In this document: positions 22,050 to 33,659 of the stretch, in pieces
Numbering within the stretch: position 1 is the stretch's first letter
How the letters are laid out: every line of letters begins with the position of its first letter
DNA from: Nansenia antarctica
Taxonomy: Eukaryota; Chordata; Actinopteri; Argentiniformes; Microstomatidae
Direction of reading: 5' to 3'
Length of the DNA: 64,000 bases
Assembly (NCBI GenBank): GCA_963989245.1
Contig: OZ022340.1
Span: forward strand, 42,602,525 to 42,666,524
The notes under the pieces: model-generated
What the model was told of the DNA's origin: nothing
What the model saw: only the letters and a program-made list of their open reading frames with translations
Database searches by the model: none
Position numbers and translations under genes: made by a program

Positions 22050-22772
22050 GTATGTATACTAGTATACTAGATAGTAGTATAATCATGCGAGCTTTTATCG
22101 ACCGGAGATCTCCGACACAGTCGTACATCAATGGCGCGGTTAAGGCTTATCCCTCTGAACCTGGCCGATCATTCGGTGCATCCCTACTCTCAAGTATTGT
22201 GATTTTCTGTCGTTTTTCTTTTCCCTGTCAGTGTCCCTGTTAGACATGCCATCATTATGAACAGCTAAGATACTGTAACTTGTTGACCTCCTAACTGTCT
22301 CTTGCGACGCGCCCGCCCCACACTTTGAGAAATACTGACCTATAATAATAATAATAACCAGGAGGCAGGCGGGGGGAGAGAGGAGGGGGGGGAGAGAGGA
22401 GCGTGGGAGGGGGAGAGCAGAGAGAGGGGGAGAATGTTATGAATGTGAGAACTTTTATATTTTATAATATTATATTTTATGTTGGACTGTAAGAAAGAGA
22501 GGATATTTTTTGTTGTGGAATATTGCCCTGCAGTGTAGAAGCCTAATTTATATATTTGTACAAGAATAATTGAATACAATACTGAAATGTTAATAAGATA
22601 AGTTTTTGACATTTATTTGGGGAAAATTAAGTGATACATTAATCGAACAGTAAAAAATAATAATCGTTAGACTAATCTGTAAATTAGTCGTTAGAGTAAT
22701 CGACTAACCGAAAAAATAATCGCTAGATTAATCGTTAGAAAAATAGTCGTTAGGGACAGCCCTAGTGTGGAC

Positions 22773-23478
22773 AATTATGTTCTTCTTTTCTATTATATAT
22801 TGCCTGGCTCAGACTGTAGCTAAGTATCATATGACTAGCCTCACACTAGCCTTATACTTACTACATACACATATACTGTATGCTTTGTCTTCATCTGACT
22901 CTCCCCATCTCCTCCAGCTGTCTCTCCAGTCTCTTGCTCTCTACTGCTTCTCCCTCTTCACCCTCTCTTTACGCTTTCCCTTTTCTCTTCCCACTGCTTC
23001 ACCCCCCCCCCCCCCCCCCTCCCCTGCCCTGCTGTTTCATTCATACCGTGTGCCATGCTAGGCTAAGCACTAGCAGGGTAGGCTCAGAGGCTAGGCCGCC
23101 CATGCGCAGCTCCTCCCCCTAGAAGCCAGCCAGCCAGCCATCTCTCACTCTCTCTCCAGCTGGATTGACGTCAGTTCTGACGCACGGCACCCACAGTGGC
23201 CGGCACATCAAAGGCCGCCACGCGCAGGCCTGAATAGAGGTATTTTTAGCTGGCAGAGAGGGAAAGAGAGAGTGAGAGAGGAGAGGAAGGGGGGGATGGG
23301 GGCAGAGGAGGGGTGGGAGGGGAGGAGAGCGGCTAGGCTTTGTCTGGGCCCCTGAAAGAGACACAGAGCCTCCTTCTTCACTCCCTCTCTCCAATCCTCT
23401 CTTCCATCCTCCCTATTTTTTTTGCAAGAAAACGACAAAGTGCTTATGTCTTTGACAGGGTTCCAGGTCAGTGCACAT

Positions 23479-23509
<31 letters not shown>

Positions 23510-23690
23510 GAAAGGTGGTGGGGTGGTTCTTAGTATCACCTCGTTATGTTTTTTTGTGCTTTTCTTTATGGTTTTCAGGCTCCAGTCAGCATATGTTTTC
23601 AATGAACTGTTTTTACTAACGCAAAAAGTTAAACTGAAAAACAACACACAAAATAATAACATACATTCAAAAGTATATACCCCCCACCCC

Positions 23691-23760
<70 letters not shown>

Positions 23761-24022
23761 ATGATTTGCACACATTTGTAATCTTCAAGATTTAAAGACA
23801 CCCGTCAGGGTTAGGGTTAGGGTTTGTGTTGAAGAATAGGCCAAAATCCCACCTGATTACTGTGAGAGATTAGTTTGTTCATACAGCTGTCTTGAAGCTG
23901 TCATTGGAAACAAAGGCTTCTCCACCAAGTATGGTTAACATTTCAGTTAACGTTAATACCAATGTCTGGTCTAAATGTCATGTGAATAGCTGCAATGGAA
24001 ATATTTTGAATTAATGAATGAA
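22773..24022. other. No gene seen; several simple repeats
   Basis: Contents are a C run (23002-23020), AGCC repeats (23127-23139), a run of about 30 G (23479-23508), (CA)n at 23691-23758 and a TTAGGG-type stretch at 23807-23825. A GC-richer patch at 23085-23250 holds a perfect TGACGTCA (23166-23173) and a MEF2-like tatttttag. It could be regulatory, but no exon is recognised. Confidence 0.5.
23691..23758. repeat. (CA)n microsatellite
   Basis: About 34 CA units with one interruption (cacatacaca near 23720). Confidence 0.95.
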
Positions 24023-24024
24023 TA

Positions 24025-25358
24025 CAGTCATGGACACAAATATTGCACTTCTGTCAGATAATAAACCACTTTTCCCAGAAAATTGTTGCAATTACAAATG
24101 CTTTGGTATTCACATGTTTATTTCTTTTGTTTGCATTGGAACAACACAAAAAAACGGAGAAAAAAAGAACCTAGAACAAAACAAATGGACTGGACAAAAT
24201 TATTGGCACCTTTTCAAAATCCTAAATAGTTTTTAAGCATGTAATTCTCCTTTAATTTGTATTTAAACTCACCTGTGGCAAGTCACAAGTGCTGGCAATA
24301 TAGAAATCACACTTGTTAAAATGTAGAAAAGTTGAGAAAAGAACAAATAATTGTGGAAAAGCATGGGCAATCTCAAGGCTACAAGTCCATCTCCAGAGAT
24401 CTTAATGTTCCTGTGTCCACTGTGCGCAATGTCATCAAGAACTGTTGCTAACCTCGCTGCACGTGGACAGAAGAGAAACATTTATGAAAGATTGCAACAA
24501 AGGATTGTTCGAATGGTGGATAAAAAACCTAGATCAACTTCCAAACAAATTCAAGCTGACCTGCAGACACAGGGTACAACAGTGTCAGCTCGCACTATCC
24601 GTCGCCATCTGAATGAAATGGGAAGCTATGGTAGGAGACCCAGGAGGACCCCACTGCTGACACAGAGACATATAAAAGCCGGACTGGAGTTTGCCAAAAC
24701 GTACCTGGGGAAGCCAAAATCATTCTGGGAGAATGTCCTGTGGACAGATGAGACCAAAATAGAGCTTTTCGGTAAAGCACATCATTGTACTGTTTACAGA
24801 AAACAAAATGAGGCCTTCAAAGAAAAGAACATTCAAACACCACAGTCAGACATGGTGGAGGTTCACAGATGTTTTGGGGTTGTTTTGCTGCTACTGGCAC
24901 CGGATGCATGGCATCATGAAATCTGAAGACTACCAAAGCAATGTAGGGCCCAGTGTCAGAAAGCTGGGTCTCCGTGAGAGGTCATGGATCTTCCAGCATG
25001 ACAATGACCCAAAGCACACTTCACAAATCACCCAGAAATGGTTTAAGACAAAGCACTGGAGAGTTCTGAAGTGGGCCGCAATGAGTCCAGATCTAAATCC
25101 CATAGAACACCCATGGCGCAATCTCAAAACAGCAGCTGGGAGAAGGCACCCTTCAAATGTGAGAGACCTGGAGCAGATGGCAAAAGAAGAGTGGTCCAAA
25201 ATGCCAGTAGAGTGGTGTAAGAAACTCATTCATGGTTACAGGAATCGATTGATTTCTGTGCTACGTTAGTTAATACTAACGTGAATACCAAAGCCTTTGT
25301 AATTGCAAAACATTTCTGGGAGAAGTGGTGCATTATCTGACAGAAGTGCAGTCCATGG
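24025..25358 (+). mobile_element. Tc1/mariner transposon, decayed
   Basis: The left end follows TA at 24023-24024 with CAGTCATGGACACAAATA. The inner inverted repeat (acttctgtcagataat, ccacttttcccagaaa, gcaattacaaatgctttggt; 24046-24110) returns in reverse complement at 25280-25350. The right terminus ends at about 25358 without a clean TA and abuts the next element. The interior encodes a broken Tc1 transposase. Total length of ~1.33 kb is normal for Tc1 elements. Confidence 0.9.
24440..25269 (+). pseudogene. Tc1-type DDE transposase, frameshifted
   Basis: The DNA-binding part contains RIVRMVDKKPRSTSKQIQADL and TIRRHLNEMG. The catalytic domain shows WTDETKIELFG (first Asp, near 24750), DNDPKHTSQ (second Asp, near 25003) and SPDLNPIEHPW (Glu, near 25105), the DD34E pattern. 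The C-terminus ends GYRNRLISVLR and stop at 25267-25269. The GGGSxMFWGCF block near 24855-24890 lies in a third frame, so at least two frameshifts separate the halves. The transposase would cut and paste the element at TA sites; this copy cannot make it. Confidence 0.9.
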
Positions 25359-26915
25359 CCAATCCCGATTCCCTTTTCTACCACTTCGGCTCGTTTTGGA
25401 GTGCCACTCCGTAGTGGTTCCCCTATGAAATGGGACAACCCTTCAAGACTGATACGTCATCAGTAGTATCGTAAAGCATTGACGCTCGCGATTCATTCAC
25501 AACTTAAGTTTTACGCTATCAATCGATCGAACAAGTCATCAAATAAAAAAGAACAATGCTTAATTATCAGACCATGACAGAATAAGCTCTAACCTGTATG
25601 AAACCTGTGCTGCTACCCTGCCAGTCTGCACTGATATAGGACAACAGTGCAACAACTTCGTGGCTGAACTTTAGTTAAATCTACGGCGTCTTATGCCATC
25701 AAAGGGAAACATGGAAAAATGCATGACTTACAGATTTATTTTTATGACGTTCGGAAATCCGATGTGACAGGAACGCTGGAGAAACAGCCGCTGTCCACTG
25801 CATTACCGGTAGTTAACTACATGTCCTTGATGAGTCTCCCGCTCACTGCCCTCCATCAAAAATGGCACATCCATCGATAATATTACATAATAACAACTGC
25901 TCGGATTAGATTGCGGGTTGTTTTGGTATAATAGGTGCCGCAATACAACTATAGCGTCATATACCACCAAGGGGTGGAAATTTGCACCTATCATGCACAT
26001 ATCAGCCTAACTTTAGATAGATAACTTTACATTAAATATGTCTACCATCATCCGCTGTCAAACACCACAGGTAATAATTTATTTCTAAATAAACATGATT
26101 GTACATCTCTGAAATGTGAATCGCGCACCGATGTATTTCTATGGGGAAGGCTGTGCTTGACGCTTTCCATTGGACTGACGTCGGGGCAGAGGAACAGGGT
26201 GTCTGTCACCCTGTGACAAACGCGCAGATATGAGTGCTCCGGTGTCCTGCTTTGGTAGTCTAATGGAAGTGATCAGGTACCAGTCCTCTACTGCTAAACC
26301 CGAGTGCGCTGGACTGTGGAACTTTCTATGTTAAGCATAGGCACAGCACCTCGGCATAACAGCGATTTTTTTGTTATGCTTGTTGTAAAGAAAATGTCTA
26401 TAATGCATTGAAATGACATTAGGTGTCATATGCCATCAGATATGGAAATATGTCATATGCGCGACTGTCGTCCACAAATCAGCCTGTAACGTTAGACACA
26501 GCACCTCGACATAAAAGCGTTTTTTTTGTTATGCTTGTTATAAAGAAAAGGTCTATAACGCATTGAAATGACATTAAACTAAGATAATAAGATGGTTATC
26601 ATAATTTTTCAAATCTTTATTTAAGTAATTACAGAAAAAGTAAATGACATTTCAGGCTAGCTTCCGTATTTACGAGAGCGAAAATGACATTTCTGTAGAT
26701 GATTCGCAATGCATGCCGGAAGTCCCGGAGTCCCATGGCTCCGAATGGAACGTGGGTCCCGAATTTCTCCAAATGGAGTCGTGGATAGCCCTCCCCCTAC
26801 CCCTAGCCCTCCATGAAAGATGAATTGGGACGCCAATACCCCTACACGTGAACGCGCAAAACGGAGCCGAAGCGGTGAAAACAGAGCCGGAGGGGTGAAT
26901 TGGGATTCATCAAAG
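25359..26915. mobile_element. Putative degenerate inverted-repeat DNA element
   Basis: The left end (caatcccgattcccttttct, ccacttcggctcgttttgga; 25361-25400) resembles the reverse complement of the right end (cggagccgaagcggtgaaaa, gggtgaattgggattc; 26863-26910). The interior has a local duplication of about 80 bp (near 26337-26420 and 26498-26580, sharing cagcacctcg-cataa and gttatgcttgtt). It also has similarity at 26550-26700 to the MITE at 19160. No transposase is visible. The assignment as one element is an inference. Confidence 0.45.
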
Positions 26916-26952
26916 AATTAAGCAGGATGGTGTGTCCGGTCACCAACGTTTG

Positions 26953-26953
<1 letters not shown>

Positions 26954-27024
<71 letters not shown>
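26954..27024. repeat. (CA)n microsatellite
   Basis: About 35 uninterrupted CA units. Confidence 0.97.
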
Positions 27025-27026
<2 letters not shown>

Positions 27027-27585
27027 TGCCAAACAATTGCATTCCAGGCTCAGTCAAACCCCCTCTTCTGCCCTGTTTAGAGACCTAGGCTGCTCATTCA
27101 TGACCACTGACCTGGTTTCCATGGGAGACCCCTGAACGGCCCGTACACACACGGCACCTTCTACGCCACGGCTGCGTCAGCCTGACCGGAAGGCCCGTTC
27201 TGTCAACAATGCAAAGCTGGAATGCCCACGGTAATGGGGTACGCTCGGTTCAACCCAGACTCACACATCACGTTATGTAAGCCAATCAGCTAGCGTTATA
27301 ACAAGGGTCGGTATGTGGACTGACGTGGGTGTATTGTAAAACAAAGCATAGGAGATAACAGCAGCATCTTTTGGTATAATAAGTCAGGCCAGCTCATGGT
27401 TTGCTGTTGTCAGCTGTGGCCTGTTGAGAGATACTGTTCAGAACAAGTCCCCTTCCTTCTTCCCTCTATCTTCTTTCTCTGCTCCGGGACAACATCAGAG
27501 TTGACCGAGTAGGTATAAGCTAAGCTAGCTCTTTGCACCGAAAATTCACAATTCCCCAGCATGCTAGCTACATTACCTCCTACTT
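27025..27585. other. No gene seen
   Basis: Unique-looking sequence between a microsatellite and an L2 fragment. The frames show nothing recognisable. Confidence 0.45.
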
Positions 27586-27800
27586 CCATTCTTTGGATTT
27601 GGTGAGGCTGCATTCTCATTTTATGCACCCAAATTGTGGAATGCACTGCCAGTTTACATTAGGGATGCAACCTCAGCAAATATGTTCAAGTCAAGACTAA
27701 AAGCCCATCTTTTTAATATTGCCTTTAAATGACTAAATCATTAAATTATGATTAAATAATGATTGGAGCACTTTGAGCTGCAACATTTGCAGGAAACAAC
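27586..27800 (+). mobile_element. L2-like LINE 3' fragment, plus strand
   Basis: Translation from about 27592 gives FGFGEAAFSFYAPKLWNALP, then ANMFKSRLKAHLF, ending at TGA 27729-27731. This is the conserved C-terminus of L2-type RT proteins. A short 3' UTR with cactttgagctgcaa follows. Only the last ~45 codons remain. Confidence 0.8.
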
Positions 27801-27967
27801 TTTGTTAATGCAGTTTTTTCGGGTGGCTAGTCCGGCCCGAGTGTGTGCAAGTCTATTAGTCTTCTTACAATGAAAATCGTTTTCATCTTTGAGGTATGTT
27901 GTGGTCTGCCAATATGGAAACGCCTGGATTCCTGAATTTAAGCTATTACTTCAACTAGTTAAAAAAA

Positions 27968-28106
27968 TGTATACCGACAAAATAGAACCATTTAAAGTTT
28001 GTTAGACTATAAAATAGAACCATTTAAAGTTTGTTAGACTACTAAATAGAAACATTTAAAGTTTGTTAGACTACTAAATAGAAACATTTAAAGTTCATTA
28101 GACATA
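27968..28106. repeat. 32-33-bp tandem repeat, four units
   Basis: The unit aaatagaa-catttaaagt followed by ttgttagactact is repeated four times, the last diverging (ttcattagacata). Confidence 0.9.
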
Positions 28107-28484
28107 CAAAAAAATGTTTGATTATTATAATAAAAAAGGTTCTATACCATGATGAATGGCACCATCTCTTCAGGACCATTTAGAAAACCCCATATGGTTC
28201 TTTCGTAAGAAGCATGTAAAATGTTGCACTTTTAGGGGTGCCTTATATGTATAAAAGCATGGAACCATTTTTGGTTCCATATAGAGCTGCTAGTTCTAGA
28301 GTGTATAGCTCCGCTAAGGTTCTGCCATATTGCTTTCACCTATCCAGTCGTGTCAGATCCATGATAAGGAGAGAAAGAAGCAGAAGTTGTCTCGATGATG
28401 TGTTTGCCAAAAGACCCCAAAAAGGCAAGGCAAGCAAAAAACACAAAGTACAGTGGCAAGGAAAAACTACCTGGGAGGAAGAAA
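28107..28484. other. No gene seen; possible MITE debris
   Basis: A short inverted ggaacca/tggttcc pair sits at 28260-28278 beside several aggttct motifs, which recalls small inverted-repeat elements. Boundaries cannot be set. Confidence 0.35.
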
Positions 28485-29250
28485 ATTCTGCACAAATACA
28501 AACACGCTTTTCACTCATTTTGCAGTTTTAAACCACACTTTTTTCAAAACACTATGCAACATTCTCTACATTTGGCACAATCTTCATTGATAAAATCTCT
28601 TGTGTTCACATGGAAAAAAACATACTCCACAAATCTCTTGCAAAAGCAAACACTGCATTCAAAATAATGTTATGTCTTCTCAAAATGAAATGTTGTCGTC
28701 AAATGACACACACACACACCATCAAATGAATAGACACTTGTAACAACCAATTGAACATTGATGTGCACAATGGAAAACACTATGATCAGCGGAGAACAGT
28801 ACTATGATAACATTATCAGTAGGCCTTTTGCATTTTTAGTGTTACCCTACATACATACAGTAGCCCATTATAAACTGTTATTATTTTCATATTCAAATAT
28901 AAAACACACAAATGCAAGAATAGAACGTTTTTTTAATTCATGTATGTACACATCTCAGCAATGACAGTTGGATTTGTAAAGTGTTCTTCATACAGAACAA
29001 ACAATAGAAGAAAGAAAATATGCATACTCTACACAAAGGCCACAAGACCTTGTCAACATCACAGGCAATGTTCTCCCTGGCCAAACGGAGGGGAAGGTTT
29101 CGCCTGGCATGATGAATCCAGCCCTGATATACCCTGATATATTTAAACACAGGAGAGCTCACCCTTGGCCCTTTTATTGCTAAAGCTATGATTGCTAATT
29201 CAAATGCAATAGGTGTTTGCCCATATGAGGAGTGTGATTGTGTGATTGGT
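28485..29250 (-). mobile_element. IS630/Tc1-like transposon, left part (split by LINE)
   Basis: The end region 28485-28640 (cactcattttgcag, tctctacatttggcacaatc, gataaaatctcttg) reappears in reverse complement at 32640-32785. It is therefore one terminus of an inverted-repeat transposon. On the minus strand, 29150-29045 reads QGWIHHARRNLPLRLARENI then DVDKVLWP, the C-terminal signature of a transposase family common in fish. The upstream transposase is missing: at 29251 the sequence switches to the 3' tail of a LINE. Confidence 0.7.
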
Positions 29251-32200
29251 GGTTTAGTTTAGTTTAGTTTATTTATTTAGCACACAAGAAATTGTGCAAG
29301 GAGGGAACGAAGCCCAGAAGGCTTGTACAGAGTTCCACTCCACGTCCATATCATTGTTTCAAATGAAAATCAAGGGACACTTACTGCACGTCAATAGGAG
29401 AAAAGAAACCACAAACAAAATCATATCCATCGGGCAGAAAGGGAGGATAGCACATACAAACACACAAGACAAAAACAAAACAAACAAAAATAACTGAAAA
29501 TAGATACAAGGATAGTGAGATTAGTAAAAAAATAAACATAGATTTCCATCTAGCCCACCTTTCAACGGGAAAAGCACTACAATATAAAATAAACAGCTTA
29601 TAACGAGATTAAATATTTTTTCAACTGCTTTTTGAAAGCCGATCGAGGTGTTGATCTCAGTGGCGAGCTCAAGGTGTTCCAGATTTTCGGACCTCTATAA
29701 CAAATGTTAAATTGGTGGCTAGAAGTTCGACAGAAAGGTAAGTGGAGGTCATTATTGAATCTTGTTGGATAAGAGTGGATGTCAGATGAGAAAATAAAGA
29801 AACTATGGAAAGTAGAAGGAAGATCTTGCTTGTTGTTGATGAATTTGTGTATGAATAAGCATGTTTGCAAAATATTCAGTTTATTGGTGGGTAATAATGA
29901 ATATTTCCTAAATAGTGGTGCAGACGGTTCGAATCTGTTAGAGTGAGAGATCATCCTAAGGAACCTCTTCTGGATAACAAGTAATTTGTTGAGGTATGAA
30001 GGATAAGTAGCAGCCCAGACTATATTACAGTAGTTGATGTAAGGAAATAAGAAGCTATAGTACAAGGTTAAATGAGCAGAGGAGTGGATCAGGGGGCAGA
30101 CCCTTCTCATTATACCAAGCATCTTCATGGATGTCTTGCAGACCTGATCGATGTGAATATTCCAGTTTAAACCTTCATCAACAATGACACCTAGGAATTT
30201 GGTATGTTGAACTTGAATAATGATGGTTCCATTGATTGATATTTTAGCGTCATCTTTGGAGTAGCACTTGTTTTTGTTGCAAAAGATAATGAAATTACAT
30301 TTTTTTACATTGAGGGTTAATTTATTCAGTTGGAACCAGTTAGAGGCAATTGATAATTCTTCATTAACACATTCAATCAAAGATTTGAAGTCTTCATGTA
30401 CAGCTATTAGGTTGGTATCGTCAGCGAATAATAAGGGGAGAAGGTTTTTGCAAGACGTAGACAAGTCATTGATGTAAAGTAAGAATAGTAACGGGCCCAA
30501 GATGGAACCTTGTGGAACCCCAGAAAGAATTCTTGATTTCTTCGATGAGCAGCCGTTAGAGGAAACACATTGTTCTCTATTATCCAGATAGTTGGTAAAC
30601 CATTTAAGAGCAGTACCTTGCACACCATATCTATTAAGCTTGGAGATAAGAATGTTGTGGTTAACAGTATCAAAGGCTTTGCTTAAGTCTAGAAAGACAC
30701 CAAGAGCAAATTTTTTATCATCCAGTGCTGTAGAAATAGTGTTGACAAGTTGCAGTAGTGCATGCTCAGTGGAGTATTTCTTACGGAATCCATACTGATG
30801 GTTGTACAGGATGTTGTTCACTGTTAGGTGCTTAGAGATTCTTGTGTAGACCAGTTTCTCCAGGATTTTTGATAAACAGGGCAGAACAGATATAGGACGG
30901 TAGTTGCCGAAGTCCTTTGAGTCGCCTGATTTATAGATTGGTATAACTTTGGCGATTTTGAATTCCTGAGGGACGATGCCAGTTTGTAGGGATAAAGAAA
31001 GGATATGAGTTAGGGGATGGATAATATATTCAACAGTTTCTTTAATAAGACTGGTTTTGATACCATCGTGACCATGGGCAGAATTCTTTAGGTTCATTAT
31101 TATATCATGTACTTCATTGTTAGTGGGGGGATCCAAAGTTGAGAGTGAAGAAAATTGGCCTTTGATTAGGCTACAAGGGTGCACATCAGAGGCCTTAATA
31201 CTAGATGCTAAAGACGTGCCAACATTAACAAAGAATTCATTAAAACCATCAGCTATATCTTTTGGAGTATGGAGGGTCCCGTCCTTCCCTAGCATCTCAA
31301 CAGGTGCAGCAGGTGGAGATTTGGTGCGATTTAGTAATTGGTTAATGATGTTCCAGGTTGACTTGATGTCGTTCGAAGCTTGACTAAATTGATCTGCATA
31401 GTACATTTTTTTTGTTTTCCTTAGTGAGGCGGTAAATTTGTTTTTTAATTTCTTATAGGTTTCAATATTTGTAGGAGTGGGGTTCATAAGAGCTTTCTTA
31501 TATAGTTTTTTTTTTTTACGAGAGCATTTTAATAGCTCTTTGGTAATCCAAGGTTTCCCTTTGGAGGAATTTATCTTGTTTTTTGAGGTGGTCAAAGGAA
31601 AGCATGTAGCCAAAGCAGAATTGAAAAGGGTTAAGAATGAATGGTAGGCTTCATTTACATCATGGAGCTTAAGAACCACATCCCATGACATAGCACTAAT
31701 AGCAGACTTGAATGACTCCATATTCTTTCTGGTATATTTACGATATGATCTCTGGTTGTGGGCAGGGTTATTACATTTAGCATTTACATTCTCTGATGGG
31801 TGAATAATCTGGAACACCGGGAGATGATCAGAAATGTCAGACATCAATAGACCTGAGGTGATTTCAAAATCCAGAGAGTTGAATAAGATGTTATCAATAA
31901 GAGAGGCTGATGAACTAGTAATTCGGGAAGGCTTATGAATCAGAGGATAAAAATAAGTAGAATAGAGTGTGTTAAGAAAATCTGCCGTGGTTGGGGATTC
32001 ACTCTTAAGAAGATTGATGTTGAAATCACCAAGTAGAACACATATCTTACGTTCATTGGTTATCATTTCCAGAGTGGAATACAGGGCATCATTAAAGGTA
32101 CTTATGTCAGAGTCAGGTGGTCTATACATACATCCAATTATAATGCTTTTCCCGTTGAAAGACGGGCAAGACGGAATTTCAATAAACACAGATTCACCTA

Positions 32201-32595
32201 GAGACATTTCTAAGTGAATACTCAGATCCTTTCTGGGGATGAAATGAAAATTGTTAGATACATATAGACTCCTCCTCCAACTTTGTTCTTTCTACAGGAG
32301 TGAACAACATTATATTCCGACAAAGGGTAGAGACCAGTGATATCATCATTTAGCCATGTTTCAGAGAGCGCTATAACTGAGAAATAATGAGTTAGAGTTG
32401 ATAAGTATGCTGTTAGGTGGTCAAAGTTTTTGGGCAGACTGCGGATATTTAAGTGCAGGGTAGAAAAGGCTTTGTGTTTTCCAGATGATAGGGTATGAGT
32501 AAGATTGTTGAACTGATCATCAGAGTAGTATTCACATGATAATTTTACAATATTCGAATTTATATGATTCATATCTGGGCAGAAAAATTCGTCAT
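29251..32595 (-). mobile_element. CR1/Jockey-like LINE inserted in the transposon
   Basis: The 3' end (minus strand) is marked by a (TTTAG)n tail at 29251-29270, followed by ~330 bp of 3' UTR. The long ORF2 follows and the copy ends near 32595, so ORF1 and the 5' region are missing. One frameshift breaks ORF2. It separates the two terminal repeats of the IS630/Tc1-like element, showing that the LINE arrived later. Confidence 0.88.
29598..32572 (-). pseudogene. LINE ORF2: endonuclease plus RT, one frameshift
   Basis: The first piece (32572-32222) holds the endonuclease start, LHLNIRSLPKNFD and LSETWLNDD. After a frameshift near 32210-32235 an 869-codon frame runs to 29598. It holds CMYRPPDSD, LLGDFNINLL, SLIDNILFN and SDHLPVF (complete endonuclease motifs). 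The RT follows with YRPISVLP, LDLSKAFDTVNH, SGVPQGSILGPLLF and the catalytic FADDTNL. The C-terminus ends GPKIWNTL then KKYLISL. The protein would nick target DNA and prime reverse transcription there. With one shift it is close to intact, implying a young insertion. Confidence 0.9.
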
Positions 32596-32599
32596 AGAT

Positions 32600-32790
32600 G
32601 TCACTGTCGGTTTGAGTTGATCATTCTGAATGGTAGTGTTTTCCATGTGAAAACAAGAGATTTTATCAAGGAAGAGTGTGCCAAATGTAGAGAATTGTGT
32701 TTAGTGTTTTGTTAACTGTGTGGCTTAGAGCTGCAAAATGAGTGATAAGCAAGAAATGTGTTTGTCATTGTGAAGAATTGGTGTGAGATA
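32600..32790 (-). mobile_element. IS630/Tc1-like transposon, right terminus
   Basis: Bases 32640-32785 are the inverted counterpart of 28485-28640. Shared blocks are gataaaatctcttg, ctctacatttggcaca and cactcattttgcag. With the left part this brackets the LINE. Confidence 0.65.
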
Positions 32791-33112
32791 AAATACACCA
32801 GTTTCAGGTTTTGGTCATTGTGTTTGAGGTTCCGATGTTAGTGTTAAAGCGATAGAGAAAAACTGTAATTTTGCAGGATACTATGAGGTGTTTTGCACTT
32901 CGGGTGTGTGGTTTTGTGAATTGTGTTAAGTGCTTTGAGAAAATGAGCCGTTTTAAAAAATGTGTGTTAGCAATTGAAAAAAGCTGGAAGACCATGGCAG
33001 CTCTCCCCAATCAGACCTGTTGGCATTTTTCACAATATAAGTTGTATTGTCATCATAATCATATAAAAAGAAAGGATCATTGTCATCATGATCATCACCG
33101 CCATCAATGTCA
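32791..33112. other. No gene seen
   Basis: T/G-rich sequence with motifs resembling the preceding terminus (gtgtttgaggtt, gtgtgtggtttt), perhaps an older copy of the same transposon family. Confidence 0.35.
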
Positions 33113-33116
33113 TTAC

Positions 33117-33655
33117 CGACCTCATCACATGATTCTATGTCACATACAGACCTCATCACATGATTCCATGTCACATACAGACCTCATCACATGATTCCAT
33201 GTCACATACAGACCTCATCACGTGATTCCATGTCACATACAGACCTCATCACGTGATTCCATGTCACATACAGACCTCATCACGTGATTCCATGTCACAT
33301 ACAGACCTCATCACGTGATTCCATGTCACATACAGACCTCATCACATGATTCCATGTCACATACAGACCTCATCACATGATTCCATGTCACATACAGACC
33401 TCATCACATGATTCCATGTCACATACAGACCTCATCACATGATTCCATGTCACATACAGACCTCATCACGTGATTCCATGTCACATACAGACCTCATCAC
33501 GTGATTCCATGTCACACACAGACCTCATCACGTGATTCCATGTCACATACAGACCTCATCACGTGATTCCATGTCACATACAGACCTCATCACATGATTC
33601 CATGTCACATACAGACCTCATCACGTGATTCCATGTCACATACAGATCTCATCAC
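33117..33655. repeat. 31-bp minisatellite, about 17 units
   Basis: The unit gacctcatcacatgattcca plus tgtcacataca is repeated with an A/G variant (cacatg or cacgtg). A remnant of the same unit lies beyond the LINE at 35423-35450, so the array was invaded by that LINE. Confidence 0.97.
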
Positions 33656-33659
33656 ATGA

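Larger units (their letters stand above)
21174..22764. mobile_element. hAT transposon, 1591 bp, host of a nested LTR element
   Basis: The element begins TAGGGCTGGGACGACG and ends GGGACAGCCCTA. It is flanked by perfect 8-bp duplications GTGTGGAC (21166-21173 and 22765-22772). The left subterminal region is rich in cgtcgac motifs, and the right side holds repeated aatcg-ttag motifs, as in fish hAT (Ac-like) families. A short frame MAATSYERCVIDFQQRL starts near 21270, but no transposase follows. Without the nested 410 bp insertion the element is about 1.18 kb, so it is non-autonomous. Confidence 0.9.

Noticed and set aside
23468..23795. Reading frames across the (CA)n and G-run tracts
   Set aside because: They translate to His-Thr or Cys-Val repeats from microsatellites on both strands. 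The same holds for 26842-27135.
33117..33655. CRISPR array (regular 31-bp repeats)
   Set aside because: The units are contiguous without unique spacers, and the setting is eukaryotic. It is a minisatellite; the same applies to 17928-18134 and 18348-18600.
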